From NCBI GenBank assembly GCA_025458105.1, contig JALOTD010000001.1, positions 1-64,000 on the forward strand: a stretch of DNA of 64,000 nucleotides, given 5' to 3'. Under the pieces are notes generated by a model, which was not told where the DNA came from, ran no database searches, and saw nothing but the letters and a program-made list of their open reading frames with translations. This document shows, piece by piece, positions 46,248 through 54,986 of the stretch. The translations under genes were made by a program, and so were the position numbers. How positions within the stretch are numbered: position 1 is the first letter of the stretch; each line of letters opens with the position of its first letter. This DNA comes from Tabrizicola sp. GTDB taxonomy: Bacteria > Pseudomonadota > Alphaproteobacteria > Rhodobacterales > Rhodobacteraceae.

Positions 46248-46568
46248 ATGAAGACGGGATTGGAAGCACGGCGGGCGCAACTCAAACAGCGACTAGGGGA
46301 ACTAGGGCAGCGGCTGGAGGCCATCGAGGTGGAACTGGATTCGCACCAGACCCGTGATTGGGAAGATCTGGCGACCGAACGCGAAGGCGACGAGGTGCTG
46401 GAGGCGACAGGGATCGCCGGTTCCCATGAGATTGCCCAGATCCACGCTGCCTTGCGCCGGATCGATGCGGGCAGTTACGGCACATGCCAGCGCTGTGGCG
46501 AGGACATTGCCGAAGCCCGTCTGAACGCCATTCCGTGGACCCCCGTCTGCAGGAGATGTGCAAAATGA
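46248..46568 (+). CDS. TraR/DksA family zinc-finger protein
   Basis: 106 residues: a coiled-coil hairpin (LKQRLGELGQRLEAIEVELD, EIAQIHAALRRIDAGSYG) and a C4 zinc finger CQRCGEDIAEARL ... VCRRCAK. DksA-like proteins enter the RNA polymerase secondary channel; the DWEDLATEREGDEVLE tip lacks the canonical double-Asp DxxDxA spacing, so activity may differ. Confidence 0.88.
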   Translation: MKTGLEARRAQLKQRLGELGQRLEAIEVELDSHQTRDWEDLATEREGDEVLEATGIAGSHEIAQIHAALRRIDAGSYGTCQRCGEDIAEARLNAIPWTPVCRRCAK

Positions 46569-46759
46569 AACATCCGACACCCGCTGATCTTATCCGACAG
46601 GAGGCCGACCTGATCGAGGCCGGGCTACAGCTGCAAAGCCAAGGTCTGGACTTGCTTCTGGCGGAAATGCGCGCCTTGGCCAACGTGTTGCCGGGACAAG
46701 CGACACCTTCACGTTCGGACGCCGAAGTGGAGAGCGACTTCGACAACATGCCGGTCTGA
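46565..46759 (+). CDS. Small hypothetical protein coupled to the DksA-like gene
   Basis: 64 residues, acidic, helical, starting by ATGA overlap with the DksA-like gene (MKHPTPADLIRQEADLIEAG). No motif recognised; coding supported by coupling and frame. Confidence 0.62.
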   Translation: MKHPTPADLIRQEADLIEAGLQLQSQGLDLLLAEMRALANVLPGQATPSRSDAEVESDFDNMPV

Positions 46760-46839
46760 GAGCAGCCATAAGCAAGCGTGCTTGCCATGCTCTGCGGTTT
46801 GGGCCTTAGATTGGCCAGGGGCGGACAGAGGCTGGGCGC

Positions 46840-48543
46840 ATGGCCAGAGAGGTTGTGGGGAGCGAGGACCGTGACGGTGTCCGGGTCCTGACCTTGCGCA
46901 ACCCGCCCTCGAATGCCCTGACCCAACGCCTGCGTGGCGCGCTGATCCATGCGGTGCGCGAAGTCGGGGCCAACGTGCGCCGGATCATCCTGTGTGGCGC
47001 GGGCCCGACCTTCAGCAGCGCGCTTGCACTGGAGGAAGATGTCAGCCACCCGACACTTGCTGAACTTTGTGCAGCCATTGAGGATTGTTCCGTCCCGGTG
47101 GTGGCTGTTCTGCAAGGGCTGGTCATGGGGGCGGGGGCCGAACTGGCACTGGCGGCTGCGCGGCGGGTTGCTGCCCCGGACACCCGGATTGCCCTGCCAG
47201 ATATTGCCCTGGGCCTGTGCCCGGCCGGAGGCACGACGCGCCGGTTGCCAACCCTGATTGGGGCGGAGGCAGCTTTGAACCTTCTGCTATCCGGACGGGT
47301 GGTCGGGGCAGAAGAGGCAGCGCGGCTGGGTCTGGTCGACCGGGTTCAGGATGATCCGTTTGCCCTGGCCCTGCAAATGTCCGAGCCACACTTGGAGACT
47401 ATGCCTGCAGGGCGATCCGGGGCGGCGTTCGCGGCAGCCGTGGCAGCGGCCCGGCGGCAGTATCCGCAAACCCTGCCGGCGGTCGGACGCATCATAGCCT
47501 GTGTCGAAGCCGCGGCACTCCTTCCTCGCGAGGCACATCAGGCTTTCGAGGATGTTGCGCGCGAAGACCTGGCCGCAAGTCCCGAGGCATCCGCCCTGCG
47601 TGCGGCCGCGCAAGCCGAACGTCGCGCCGCCGCCGTGCCGCAAGCGATGAGCCGCGACCCGCAGGACATGACCGACCGGATTGCGCTGCATGGGTCGGGA
47701 TCGGGCCTGACGACAGTTGCACGGTTGGCTTTGCGGCAAGGAGTGGCCGTCGACTGGTGGCAAGCCGACGATGCGCAGCGCACGGCGACCCGGGCGGCCC
47801 TGCAGACTGGCCTCTCTGCCAAAGAGCTGTCACGCCTGTCGGACCGAATCGCGCAGTCGCTGGCTGCCGTGCATGTTCTGGCAGGGCAGGGGGACCCTCC
47901 GCCCGGCGCGCGGGCGGTTCTGGTTCTGGGCGGCGCCGACAACCATCTGGGGTTGGGACTGGCACCGGCGGGGCGACTTTGCGAGCTTGCGATGCCCCCC
48001 GGAACACCGGTCGAGGCCGTGGCCCTGACGATCGCAATGCTGCGCCGGATTGGTCTTTCGCCGCTGGTGGTTGGCCATCGACCTGGGCTGGGGGCAGCGG
48101 TAACCGCGGCCGGACGCGCGGCGCTGGCCCGACTGGCGCGCCTGGGCGTCGCGCATCGTGCCATTGGGACCGCGCTGTCGGGATTTGGTGCCCCGCCACC
48201 TGGTGGCTTGCAGGTCGCTGAAGCTGAAGCGTGGCAAATGACCGAAACCGAAATTCTGGCGCGCTGGCTGGGCGCCATGGCAAACGAAGGATTTCGGCTT
48301 CTGGATCAGGGCATTGCGCGGCGACCTTCAGACATCGATCTGGCCTTGTTTCAGGGCTGTGGTTTCCCGCGCTGGCGCTGCGGTCCGATGCATCTTGCCG
48401 ATCGGCGCGGTCTTCTGGTTTTGCGGCATGACCTGCGCAGATGGGCAAATGACGACCCCATCTGGGCACCCGATCCGATGCTGGATCGCTTGATCGGCGA
48501 TGGACAAAGGCTGTCAGACCTGGACCAGTCAGACCTAGTCTAA
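46840..48543 (+). CDS. Degenerate FadB/FadJ-like enoyl-CoA hydratase/3-hydroxyacyl-CoA dehydrogenase
   Basis: 567 residues, shorter than the ~700 of FadJ. The crotonase domain has PPSNALTQRL, GAGAELALAAARRVAAPDTR (one catalytic Glu kept) and IALPDIALGLCPAGGTTRRL where the second catalytic position reads Asp. The dehydrogenase region has only a remnant Rossmann loop (ALHGSGSGLTTVARLALRQG) and a C-terminal 3HCDH half (EGFRLLDQGIARRPSDIDLA, GFPRWRCGPMHLAD). The hydratase might work; the dehydrogenase is doubtful. Frame is intact. Confidence 0.8.
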   Translation: MAREVVGSEDRDGVRVLTLRNPPSNALTQRLRGALIHAVREVGANVRRIILCGAGPTFSSALALEEDVSHPTLAELCAAIEDCSVPVVAVLQGLVMGAGAELALAAARRVAAPDTRIALPDIALGLCPAGGTTRRLPTLIGAEAALNLLLSGRVVGAEEAARLGLVDRVQDDPFALALQMSEPHLETMPAGRSGAAFAAAVAAARRQYPQTLPAVGRIIACVEAAALLPREAHQAFEDVAREDLAASPEASALRAAAQAERRAAAVPQAMSRDPQDMTDRIALHGSGSGLTTVARLALRQGVAVDWWQADDAQRTATRAALQTGLSAKELSRLSDRIAQSLAAVHVLAGQGDPPPGARAVLVLGGADNHLGLGLAPAGRLCELAMPPGTPVEAVALTIAMLRRIGLSPLVVGHRPGLGAAVTAAGRAALARLARLGVAHRAIGTALSGFGAPPPGGLQVAEAEAWQMTETEILARWLGAMANEGFRLLDQGIARRPSDIDLALFQGCGFPRWRCGPMHLADRRGLLVLRHDLRRWANDDPIWAPDPMLDRLIGDGQRLSDLDQSDLV

Positions 48544-48750
48544 CAGAATTCCCGCAACCACAAGACCAAGGCCAAGGGCGGACAGACCCAAAGCGGCCAT
48601 GTTGATCGTCACAACCTGCTGCAATTCCGCACGCATGGCGGCCTCGTCCAGCCCGGATTTGCGCGCTTTCAGCGTCCGCAGCACGCAGTAGATCAGCCCC
48701 GCGATGCCGCCAAGGGTCATCGCCGCGCCTATCCAGATCAATGCCTGCAT
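48535..48750 (-). CDS. Small two-pass membrane protein
   Basis: 71 residues: two membrane segments (LIWIGAAMTLGGIAGLIYCV and INMAALGLSALGLGLVVAGI) joined by a cytoplasmic helix (TLKARKSGLDEAAMRAELQQ). Its end overlaps the convergent FadJ-like gene by nine bases. Looks like a conserved Rhodobacterales membrane protein of unknown role. Confidence 0.75.
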   Translation of the reverse strand: MQALIWIGAAMTLGGIAGLIYCVLRTLKARKSGLDEAAMRAELQQVVTINMAALGLSALGLGLVVAGILLD

Positions 48751-48896
48751 GCCAGTCTTCCCTCAGAGTGTCGGGACTGGCTATCCGCTCCGATCCTGCG
48801 GTGCAAGACCGTTGGTCGCACAGCGTGGCGATCGTGCTTGAACCCGGATGCTGCGGCAAGGTAGGAACCGCTGACCCGAAGCGACGAGGACCGAAG

Positions 48897-49151
48897 ATGG
48901 CCGATGCGACCGACCCCTATGCCGTAACCGCTGACGAGCTGCGCCAGTTCATCGAACGCTACGAGCAGCTGGACGCCGAGAAGAAGGACGTCACCGAACA
49001 GCAGAAAGAGCTGATGGCCGAAGCCAAGGGCCGTGGCTACGACACCAAGGTCATGCGCAAGGTCATCGCGCTCCGCAAGCGCAAGCCGGACGAGATTGCT
49101 GAGGAAGAAGCCGTGCTGGAGATGTACAAGGCCGCGCTGGGGATGAGCTGA
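48897..49151 (+). CDS. DUF2312 (GapR-like) DNA-binding protein
   Basis: 84 residues, entirely the DUF2312 helical domain: TADELRQFIERYEQLDAEKK, AEAKGRGYDTKVMRKVIALR, AEEEAVLEMYKAALG. The Caulobacter member GapR is a nucleoid protein that binds overtwisted DNA ahead of the replication fork. GAGGA six bases before this ATG rejects the longer reading frame upstream. Confidence 0.93.
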   Translation: MADATDPYAVTADELRQFIERYEQLDAEKKDVTEQQKELMAEAKGRGYDTKVMRKVIALRKRKPDEIAEEEAVLEMYKAALGMS

Positions 49152-49159
49152 CCAAAGGT

Positions 49160-50032
49160 TTACGCCTCGATCAGCGTGACGCCTGGCATCCGGCGGATGC
49201 GTTCGACATCCGCAAGATAGGCGTCAGTCAGTTCAGCCACGTACTCATCCGTCCAGCCCGGAATCGGCACTTCGACCTCCACCTTTTCCGGGCGGGCGAA
49301 TTTTTCAAGGAAGGCCGTGACGATCCGCCGCCGCTGCGCAATGGATTGCGGCGGATGTTCGATGCAATAGGCCTTCATACGTGACAGGCCAATGTCGTTC
49401 ATGATCATCGCCAAAAGCTCATCGGTGTCGATCAGTTCCGTCCCCGGCGCGTGGCCCGATACAGCCTGCAGCACTTCGGGCCAGATCAGCGGCGTTTCCT
49501 CGTCACACCAGAGGGTGATCGGAACGCCGGGATTGTGGCGCTGCAGCTGGCGCACCATCTCGGACCAGCGCAGCGACATGGGATCGACCGCCGACAGAAT
49601 GTCCTTTGGGCTTTTCACGTTGATCAGCTGCTGCAGCGCCGGCAGAAAGGTTGCCGGATTGCGAATGGCCAGGTGAAACTCTGCCTCGATGTCCGGGAAA
49701 ATCTGCGTGAAACCGCGCGCCCTTTCGCCAGCCACGTTGTAAAGCGTTCCCTGCAGAGCCCAGGGCGGAAAGCTGAGAAAGCTGTCCCAGGACAGGATCA
49801 GCCGCTCCGCCTCGTCCTCATCCATGATCTGGTCCAGGACAAGAGCCTGAGTCTCGGTAGAGGCGGCGCTTCCCTTCAGATCTTCCAGCGTGCTGCGCAA
49901 CAGCCTGCGATAGCGGTTGGGCGATGGCACCGCGATTCCCTGCTGTGCCAGCACCCCGCGGTTTTTCAGAAGACACCGGACCAGACGGTCTTCGTCGGTG
50001 CAGTGGACGCCAAGATGATAGACGATGCGCAT
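49160..50032 (-). CDS. Sulfotransferase-like hypothetical protein
   Basis: 290 residues. The opening MRIVYHLGVHCTDEDRLVRC followed by LLKNRGVLAQQGIAVPSP resembles the start of P-loop sulfotransferase-like proteins (HLGxHxTGTTxLQ), but the phosphate-binding glycine/threonine residues are replaced (CTDEDRL), so nucleotide binding is doubtful. Later parts (LSWDSFLSFPPWALQGTLYN, FHLAIRNPATFLPALQQL) fit the same fold loosely. Function unknown. Confidence 0.6.
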   Translation of the reverse strand: MRIVYHLGVHCTDEDRLVRCLLKNRGVLAQQGIAVPSPNRYRRLLRSTLEDLKGSAASTETQALVLDQIMDEDEAERLILSWDSFLSFPPWALQGTLYNVAGERARGFTQIFPDIEAEFHLAIRNPATFLPALQQLINVKSPKDILSAVDPMSLRWSEMVRQLQRHNPGVPITLWCDEETPLIWPEVLQAVSGHAPGTELIDTDELLAMIMNDIGLSRMKAYCIEHPPQSIAQRRRIVTAFLEKFARPEKVEVEVPIPGWTDEYVAELTDAYLADVERIRRMPGVTLIEA

Positions 50033-50129
50033 CGGGCCTGACTTCAATGGCTTCGCCAAAGGCGGGAAGCGCGGCGGACTATACGGGCTTTTCTGGACAG
50101 TTAAACCGCTTTCCGATATCGGCAGACGG

Positions 50130-51788
50130 ATGACCGAGCGTTTCAGTCAACTTGCAGCCAAACCATCCCTTGTCCGGCTGGATTTCTGGACACTGGGGGC
50201 CATCGCACTGGCGATCCTCGTGCTGTCGCCCGTGGTTTCCATCGCCTGGATTGCCCTGACCCCGTCCGAGAACATCTGGCCTCATCTGATGGCAACCGTC
50301 TTGCCCCGTTATCTTGCGACAACGCTGATGCTCATGCTGGGGGTGGCCCTCCTTAGCGCCGTGATGGGGACCGGCGCGGCCTGGCTGATCAGCCAGTACC
50401 ACTTTCCCGGTCGGGACTGGCTGGCCTGGGCTCTGTTCTTTCCGTTGGCGATCCCGGCCTATGTCGGGGCCTACGCATTGGTCGATTTCCTGGATTATGC
50501 CGGTCCTTTCCAGTCCGGCCTGCGGGCAGCCTTCGGATGGACAAGCGCGCGTGACTACTGGTTTCCAGAGACCCGCTCGCTTTGGGCAGCGATCCTGGTC
50601 CTATCCTTTGCGCTTTATCCCTACGTCTACCTCTTGGCACGGTCCGCCTGGCGCGAGATGTCGGGCAACACCTATGAAGTAGCGCGGGCCTTGGGGTGTG
50701 GTCCCTGGGCCATGTTCCTGCGAGTGGGTCTGCCGTTGGCCCGACCGGCCATCGCAGCCGGGGTGGCGCTTGCCATGATGGAGACGGTCGCGGACTACGG
50801 GACCGTGCAGCACTTCGGCGTACAGACGCTGACGACTGGGGTCTTCTCGACCTGGCTGAACGGGAACAATGCCGGGGGAGCGGCACAGATTGCCGGTGTA
50901 ATTCTGGTCCTGGTGCTGCTCTTGATCGGGCTGGAACGGGCAGGGCGGGGCGGAGCGCGGTTCCACCGGTTGGGGCGGGCAGCTCGGCCCGTGGAGCGAC
51001 AAGACCTGACCGGGATTCAACGCTGGCTGGCACTGCTTCTTTGCCTGATTCCCTTCGCAGGCGGGTTCGTGTTGCCGGTGGGGGTGATGTTGGCTCACGC
51101 CGCGGAAGCGCCCGAAAACTGGCTGGCTCCGGGGCTCGGGACGGCGTTGTGGAACACTTTGGTGGTCGGAGGGCTCGCGGCATTCGCAACAGTCGGGGCG
51201 GCGCTGTTTCTAGTCTATGCCCTGCGGATGACGCGGGCCGGGTTGGCGCGGGCGCTCTTGCCGGTCACGCTGATCGGCTATGCGGCACCAGGGGCCGTGC
51301 TGGCGCTGGGGTTGCTTGTGCCTCTGGCCGCCTTCGACCACTGGCTGGCCGATGGGGTCCAGGCGTTGACCGGCTGGGATCCGGGGCTGATGATAACGGG
51401 CACCGCCTTTGCCCTGGGCCTGGCCTATATGGTGCGGTTTTTCGGCATCGCTCAAGGCGCGCTGGATGCGGCCTATGGTCGGGTCACGCCCTCACTGCCC
51501 CTTGCCGCCCGGTCGCTGGGGCGGACTGCGGGTGGAACGCTTGGTGCGGTCTACCTACCGTTGATGCGCGGATCGGTCCTGACTGCGCTGCTTGTCGTCT
51601 TCGTCGACTGCGTGAAGGAGCTGCCCGCGACGCTGCTTCTGCGTCCGTTCAACTATAATACGCTGTCGACCCGGGTCTTCGAACTGGTGAGCCTGGAGCG
51701 TCTGTCCGAGGCTGCGCCGGCGGCTCTGTTGGTGATGGCGGTTGGCATGGTGGCGGTCTTCATCGTCGCGAGGGGCGAACGGGACTGA
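50130..51788 (+). CDS. Iron(III) ABC transporter permease, two fused domains (FbpB-like)
   Basis: 552 residues with about 12 membrane segments in two BPD-type halves. The first half has the EAA loop TYEVARALGCGPWAMFLRVG; the second has LPLAARSLGRTAGGTLGAVY followed by LPLMRGSVL and CVKELPATLLLRPFNYNTLS, diagnostic for FbpB/AfuB ferric permeases. No ATPase gene is adjacent. The window's first gene codes a matching binding protein. Confidence 0.92.
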   Translation: MTERFSQLAAKPSLVRLDFWTLGAIALAILVLSPVVSIAWIALTPSENIWPHLMATVLPRYLATTLMLMLGVALLSAVMGTGAAWLISQYHFPGRDWLAWALFFPLAIPAYVGAYALVDFLDYAGPFQSGLRAAFGWTSARDYWFPETRSLWAAILVLSFALYPYVYLLARSAWREMSGNTYEVARALGCGPWAMFLRVGLPLARPAIAAGVALAMMETVADYGTVQHFGVQTLTTGVFSTWLNGNNAGGAAQIAGVILVLVLLLIGLERAGRGGARFHRLGRAARPVERQDLTGIQRWLALLLCLIPFAGGFVLPVGVMLAHAAEAPENWLAPGLGTALWNTLVVGGLAAFATVGAALFLVYALRMTRAGLARALLPVTLIGYAAPGAVLALGLLVPLAAFDHWLADGVQALTGWDPGLMITGTAFALGLAYMVRFFGIAQGALDAAYGRVTPSLPLAARSLGRTAGGTLGAVYLPLMRGSVLTALLVVFVDCVKELPATLLLRPFNYNTLSTRVFELVSLERLSEAAPAALLVMAVGMVAVFIVARGERD

Positions 51789-51832
51789 ACCCTTGCACAG
51801 CCGAGGCCAGAGCGGTATCTGAACGTCAGGTG

Positions 51833-51873
51833 GCCCCTATAGCTCAGCTGGTAGAGCATCTGATTTGTAATCA
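51833..51873 (+). pseudogene. 5' half of tRNA-Thr (anticodon UGU), cut at the anticodon stem: integration site
   Basis: GCCCCTA acceptor strand, TA at positions 8-9, D arm GCTC...GAGC, anticodon stem TCTGA and loop TTTGTAA with TGT are all canonical. After TCA (51871-51873) the expected stem bases and the whole 3' half (T arm, acceptor complement) are missing and unrelated sequence follows. This marks the left attachment site of the element that begins with the integrase; the other tRNA half should be at the right end, outside the window. Confidence 0.88.
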
Positions 51874-51990
51874 CCGTTCCGTATCTGGTGACGTTAAGCG
51901 AGAACTAGTGTCCACCTTGAATTTCAACGACTTACCTCGGTATGCTGGTTGCAGCGAGGAGTGACAACGCCCGACAACGAGTGAGCAACG

Positions 51991-52010
51991 CCGGTCAAAA
52001 ACCGGTCAAA
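51991..52010. repeat. Short direct repeat just before the integrase gene
   Basis: CCGGTCAAA occurs twice with an 11-base period (51991-51999, 52002-52010), about one helical turn, 17 bases before the integrase ATG. Upstream ACAACG/GCAACG units also recur. Such phased repeats could be integrase arm sites or an operator. Confidence 0.45.
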
Positions 52011-52026
52011 CTCATCGGAGGGCACA

Positions 52027-53373
52027 ATGCCACACCAGAAGCTTACGCAGGCCGTCGTCGACCGACTGCCGTTCTCTGACACGACCATCTGGTACCACGA
52101 TCAGGAGCTTGCCGGGTTCAACCTGTCGGTCGGCCAGAAGAGCAAGACCTTCTACGCCGCCCACGAGTTCAAGGGGCGCTTCTTCAGGGTCAAGATCGGC
52201 CGGGCAGACGTCGTCCGCGTGAACGTCGCCCGCGACCTCGCCCGCAACGTCCTGATCCCGGAGATGCGCTCAGGGGTCGATCCGCGTTCGCTCTACTGGT
52301 CCGACCATGACGACACGCGGACGGAGGGTGCGCCCGAGGCGCGGACGATCCTGCAGGGCATCCGCATGTCAGACGAGAAGGCGGAGGGTGTCCTGCGTGG
52401 GCGTCGCCGCGTCGATGCTGACCGCGTGACGGTGGGGCAGGTGTGGGAGGCCTACGAGCAGGCGCACATCGCGAACCTGATCGAGAACAAGGGCACGGCG
52501 CAGGCTGCACGCGCGAGGAAGCACAAGACGGAGCAGCGGCGCTACCTTGGCGGGGCCGAACGCTACGGATCGGACGGGCCGTGCGCAGCGACCCTCGAAC
52601 ATCCTCGCGGGTGGTGGGATCGTCCTATCACTTCGATCACCCCAGAGGAGGTGTCCAAGACTTGGCGCACCCTCCAGGTGCAGCGTGGTCGCCGCACGGC
52701 GCAGCAGTTCATGATGGCCGCGAAGGTCCTGTTTCAGTTTGCCGTCGCCTCGGACGCCGTGCCCGTCACGCAGTCGCCCGTCTTCGTCGATGAGGGGTCG
52801 AACGGTCGCGGGTTGCCGAAGGGCTGGCAGACGCTGACGGCCAAGGAACCTGAACGCATCGACGACCTGCGCGCGTGGTGGCGGGAAGTGGACAAGCTGG
52901 ACGTCGTTCCGAAGTCGGCGCTCAAGCTGATGCTTCTGACCGGTCTACGTCCGTCTGAGGCGCTGTCGCTGACCTGGGACCAGGTTGACCTCGAACGGCG
53001 GAAGATCGTCTTCGCGATGACCAAGACGACGGGGGCGCGGGAGGTCGCGTTGTCGTCGTGGTCGGTGAACCAGTTGAAGCGCCTCGAGCGGTTCGACGGG
53101 AAGCGCAACTTCGTGTTCTGCGGTCCCACGGGCGGAAGGTTGCACGAGCTTCCGAACATCAAGAACAAGGGGCGCACCTGGACGCCGAAACAGTGCAGAA
53201 AGGAGTGGCGGTCGTCTGCCACCGAAGCGGGCATCTCGTTCGAGCACGCAGAGCTTCAGATCGGACACAGCGTCGGGGCCGTCCAGGGGCGCTACATCGT
53301 GTCGCCCGACCTGTCCGCGTCCGTGCAGACGGTAGCCGACTTCATCATGCAGCGTGTGGAAGGTGCCGTCTGA
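52027..53373 (+). CDS. int: Tyrosine recombinase/integrase
   Basis: 448 residues. N-terminal arm-binding-like region, a SAM-like core-binding domain around VGQVWEAYEQAHIANLIENK, and a catalytic domain with Arg in LLTGLRPSEALSLTWDQVDL and the C-terminal QIGHSVGAVQGRYIVS holding His and the nucleophile Tyr. The usual HxxR box appears as CRKEWR, so the His is replaced. Position beside a split tRNA is typical for a site-specific integrase. GGAGG precedes the ATG. Confidence 0.92.
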   Translation: MPHQKLTQAVVDRLPFSDTTIWYHDQELAGFNLSVGQKSKTFYAAHEFKGRFFRVKIGRADVVRVNVARDLARNVLIPEMRSGVDPRSLYWSDHDDTRTEGAPEARTILQGIRMSDEKAEGVLRGRRRVDADRVTVGQVWEAYEQAHIANLIENKGTAQAARARKHKTEQRRYLGGAERYGSDGPCAATLEHPRGWWDRPITSITPEEVSKTWRTLQVQRGRRTAQQFMMAAKVLFQFAVASDAVPVTQSPVFVDEGSNGRGLPKGWQTLTAKEPERIDDLRAWWREVDKLDVVPKSALKLMLLTGLRPSEALSLTWDQVDLERRKIVFAMTKTTGAREVALSSWSVNQLKRLERFDGKRNFVFCGPTGGRLHELPNIKNKGRTWTPKQCRKEWRSSATEAGISFEHAELQIGHSVGAVQGRYIVSPDLSASVQTVADFIMQRVEGAV

Positions 53374-53393
53374 GGTAGGCCCACCTTTCAGGA

Positions 53394-54155
53394 TCACTTC
53401 GCCGCCTGTGCGACCTGCTTCGGATAGACGCGTAGTGACGCGCCGAGCTTGTGCGCAGGGAGGCGTTCTCCTCTCAGGACCCAGCAGACATCACAGGTCG
53501 GGAGGGCGTCAGCGAGGCCTCGGACAAGGGCATCTCGTTCGCCGAAGTAGATCAAGGCGTTCTGTCCGACGCGGCTCTTTTGGGTTATTGCCCACAAGGT
53601 CTTTCCAAGGTTGCTGTTTCGCGGTGGCAGGGGACCAAGGATGAGCGAAACTTCTCCGTCAGTCCAAGAACGCGCGGCGAGGATGTGCCCTGAGTTGCCG
53701 ACGAAGAAGGGGTCGTCTTCAAATGGTGGATTCGCAACAGCGACCTTTGGCAGGACGATGGATTTCGCGGCGGGTTCTGCAACTCTGCTGACGGGCTTTG
53801 GGGCGGGCGTTCGCTGTTGTGCTCGCCACATCGCACGCGCTTCCTGCAGGGCCGCGTCCGTGTTTCGAACGCCCGGAAAGTAGTCGAAGGGAACGTCGCC
53901 GTCCAAGATCGCAACGATCCGATTCCGTAGGAGATCGCCGTCGATCCCGGCGAATGTGCAAGCCAGTCTCCGATCAATGGCGAGGTCGCCACTGGCTGTG
54001 GTCAGCCATGTCAGGGCACGGCGGCGTGCTGCGGGTTCGAGGTTAGTCCCCGGGAACAAAAGGTCCGCAATGACGCGGAAGACGACAGCTGCCCAGAGGC
54101 GACGTTCTGCCGAGGGAAGGCCTTCGAGGGACGCTTCGTAGTCACAGGTTGTCAT
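53394..54155 (-). CDS. Hypothetical element protein
   Basis: 253 residues, soluble, no recognised domain. N-terminal helical part (GLPSAERRLWAAVVFRVIAD, ARRRALTWLTTASGDLAIDR), a Pro/Ala-rich linker near residue 120, and a C-terminal part (GNSGHILAARSWTDGEVSLI, YFGERDALVRGLADALPTCD). Convergent with the integrase, last gene of the leftward operon. Confidence 0.65.
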   Translation of the reverse strand: MTTCDYEASLEGLPSAERRLWAAVVFRVIADLLFPGTNLEPAARRRALTWLTTASGDLAIDRRLACTFAGIDGDLLRNRIVAILDGDVPFDYFPGVRNTDAALQEARAMWRAQQRTPAPKPVSRVAEPAAKSIVLPKVAVANPPFEDDPFFVGNSGHILAARSWTDGEVSLILGPLPPRNSNLGKTLWAITQKSRVGQNALIYFGERDALVRGLADALPTCDVCWVLRGERLPAHKLGASLRVYPKQVAQAAK

Positions 54156-54181
54156 TTTGGTCGTTCACGACGCGGCGGACG

Positions 54182-54616
54182 TCAAGCAGCGTCGGTTGCC
54201 TTGAGAGCATCGCGGACGGTTTCCGGCGCATCATCCCAGGACCGCAGGGGCACGATGCGACGGTGCTCGGCGCGGGCCTTCTCGGTGACGCGGCGGTAGC
54301 TGCGCGGGTCGAGTTTCCCGGACAGCAGGTAGCAGGCGTCCTCCGTGTCGAGGTGGGTAGCTTGGAACGCCGCTGGCGGGTTGTTCGCGTCACCATCGGG
54401 ATCGGCAAAGGACGGCATGATGCCCAGGACGTTGGCGAACCGTTTCGCCTCCTGATAGGCGCGAGGGTCACGCCGCTTCTCGTGCGGGACGACGGCCATC
54501 TGCGGGGTGACGTGGATCAGGTCCACGTTGAGTTCGCGCGCACGGCGCAGGGCTTCTTGGAAGGCCGGGGTGTTCTTGTCCGCGTCGGCTTTCGGGATCA
54601 TGATCGGTTCAGGCAT
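54182..54616 (-). CDS. Hypothetical protein with faint IF-3 N-domain resemblance
   Basis: 144 residues. AAGGAGA six bases before the ATG fixes the start. The segment FQEALRRARELNVDLIHVTP followed by PHEKRRDPRAYQEAKR echoes the IF-3 N-terminal pattern (EALxxAxxxxxDLVxxxP ... DYGKYxYExxK). The rest (THLDTEDACYLLSGKLDPRS YRRVTEKARAEHRRIV region) is unrelated. The resemblance could be chance. Confidence 0.6.
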   Translation of the reverse strand: MPEPIMIPKADADKNTPAFQEALRRARELNVDLIHVTPQMAVVPHEKRRDPRAYQEAKRFANVLGIMPSFADPDGDANNPPAAFQATHLDTEDACYLLSGKLDPRSYRRVTEKARAEHRRIVPLRSWDDAPETVRDALKATDAA

Positions 54617-54914
54617 CGTGGGTCTCCTTTTTCTTCCACGTCCTGACGTTGAGTCCCGCTCCTGCAATGATGAACCGAGAAACAAGGTACCGCCTGCGCC
54701 GATACCGGGAAAATTGGGTCTATCCGGTCAAGCAGCCATCAGGCCGAACGATGCAGGCGGCTAACCGGATGGGATCGAAGGCGGTCGAGACTGATGGTCG
54801 ATCAGTTGGCCGGGAGGTTCAGCAGCGCGGCAGCGAAGGCGGTCACGGGCTGTCGGGGGTGCCGACAGGGGCCGGGGTCGGTGTTCCGGTTCGCTCGCGC
54901 GCTCTGCCGGGGAT

Positions 54915-54986
54915 TTACCTCAGGACGACCCACACGACGACAACGAAGGCCAGCAGGGCGATGGCGAACAGGTCGCCGTCAGTCAT
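54915..54986 (-). CDS. Putative 23-residue membrane peptide
   Basis: Opens MTDGDLFAIALLAFVVVVWV and ends VLR. One hydrophobic helix with an acidic N terminus. Its ATG overlaps the last eight bases of the upstream gene, which suggests coupling. The 300 bases further downstream (54617-54914) show no convincing gene on either strand. Confidence 0.4.
   Translation of the reverse strand: MTDGDLFAIALLAFVVVVWVVLR

Noticed and set aside
47492..48859. 455-codon minus-strand frame opposite the FadJ-like gene
   Set aside because: Arg/Pro-rich shadow; contains no domain, overlaps several genes.
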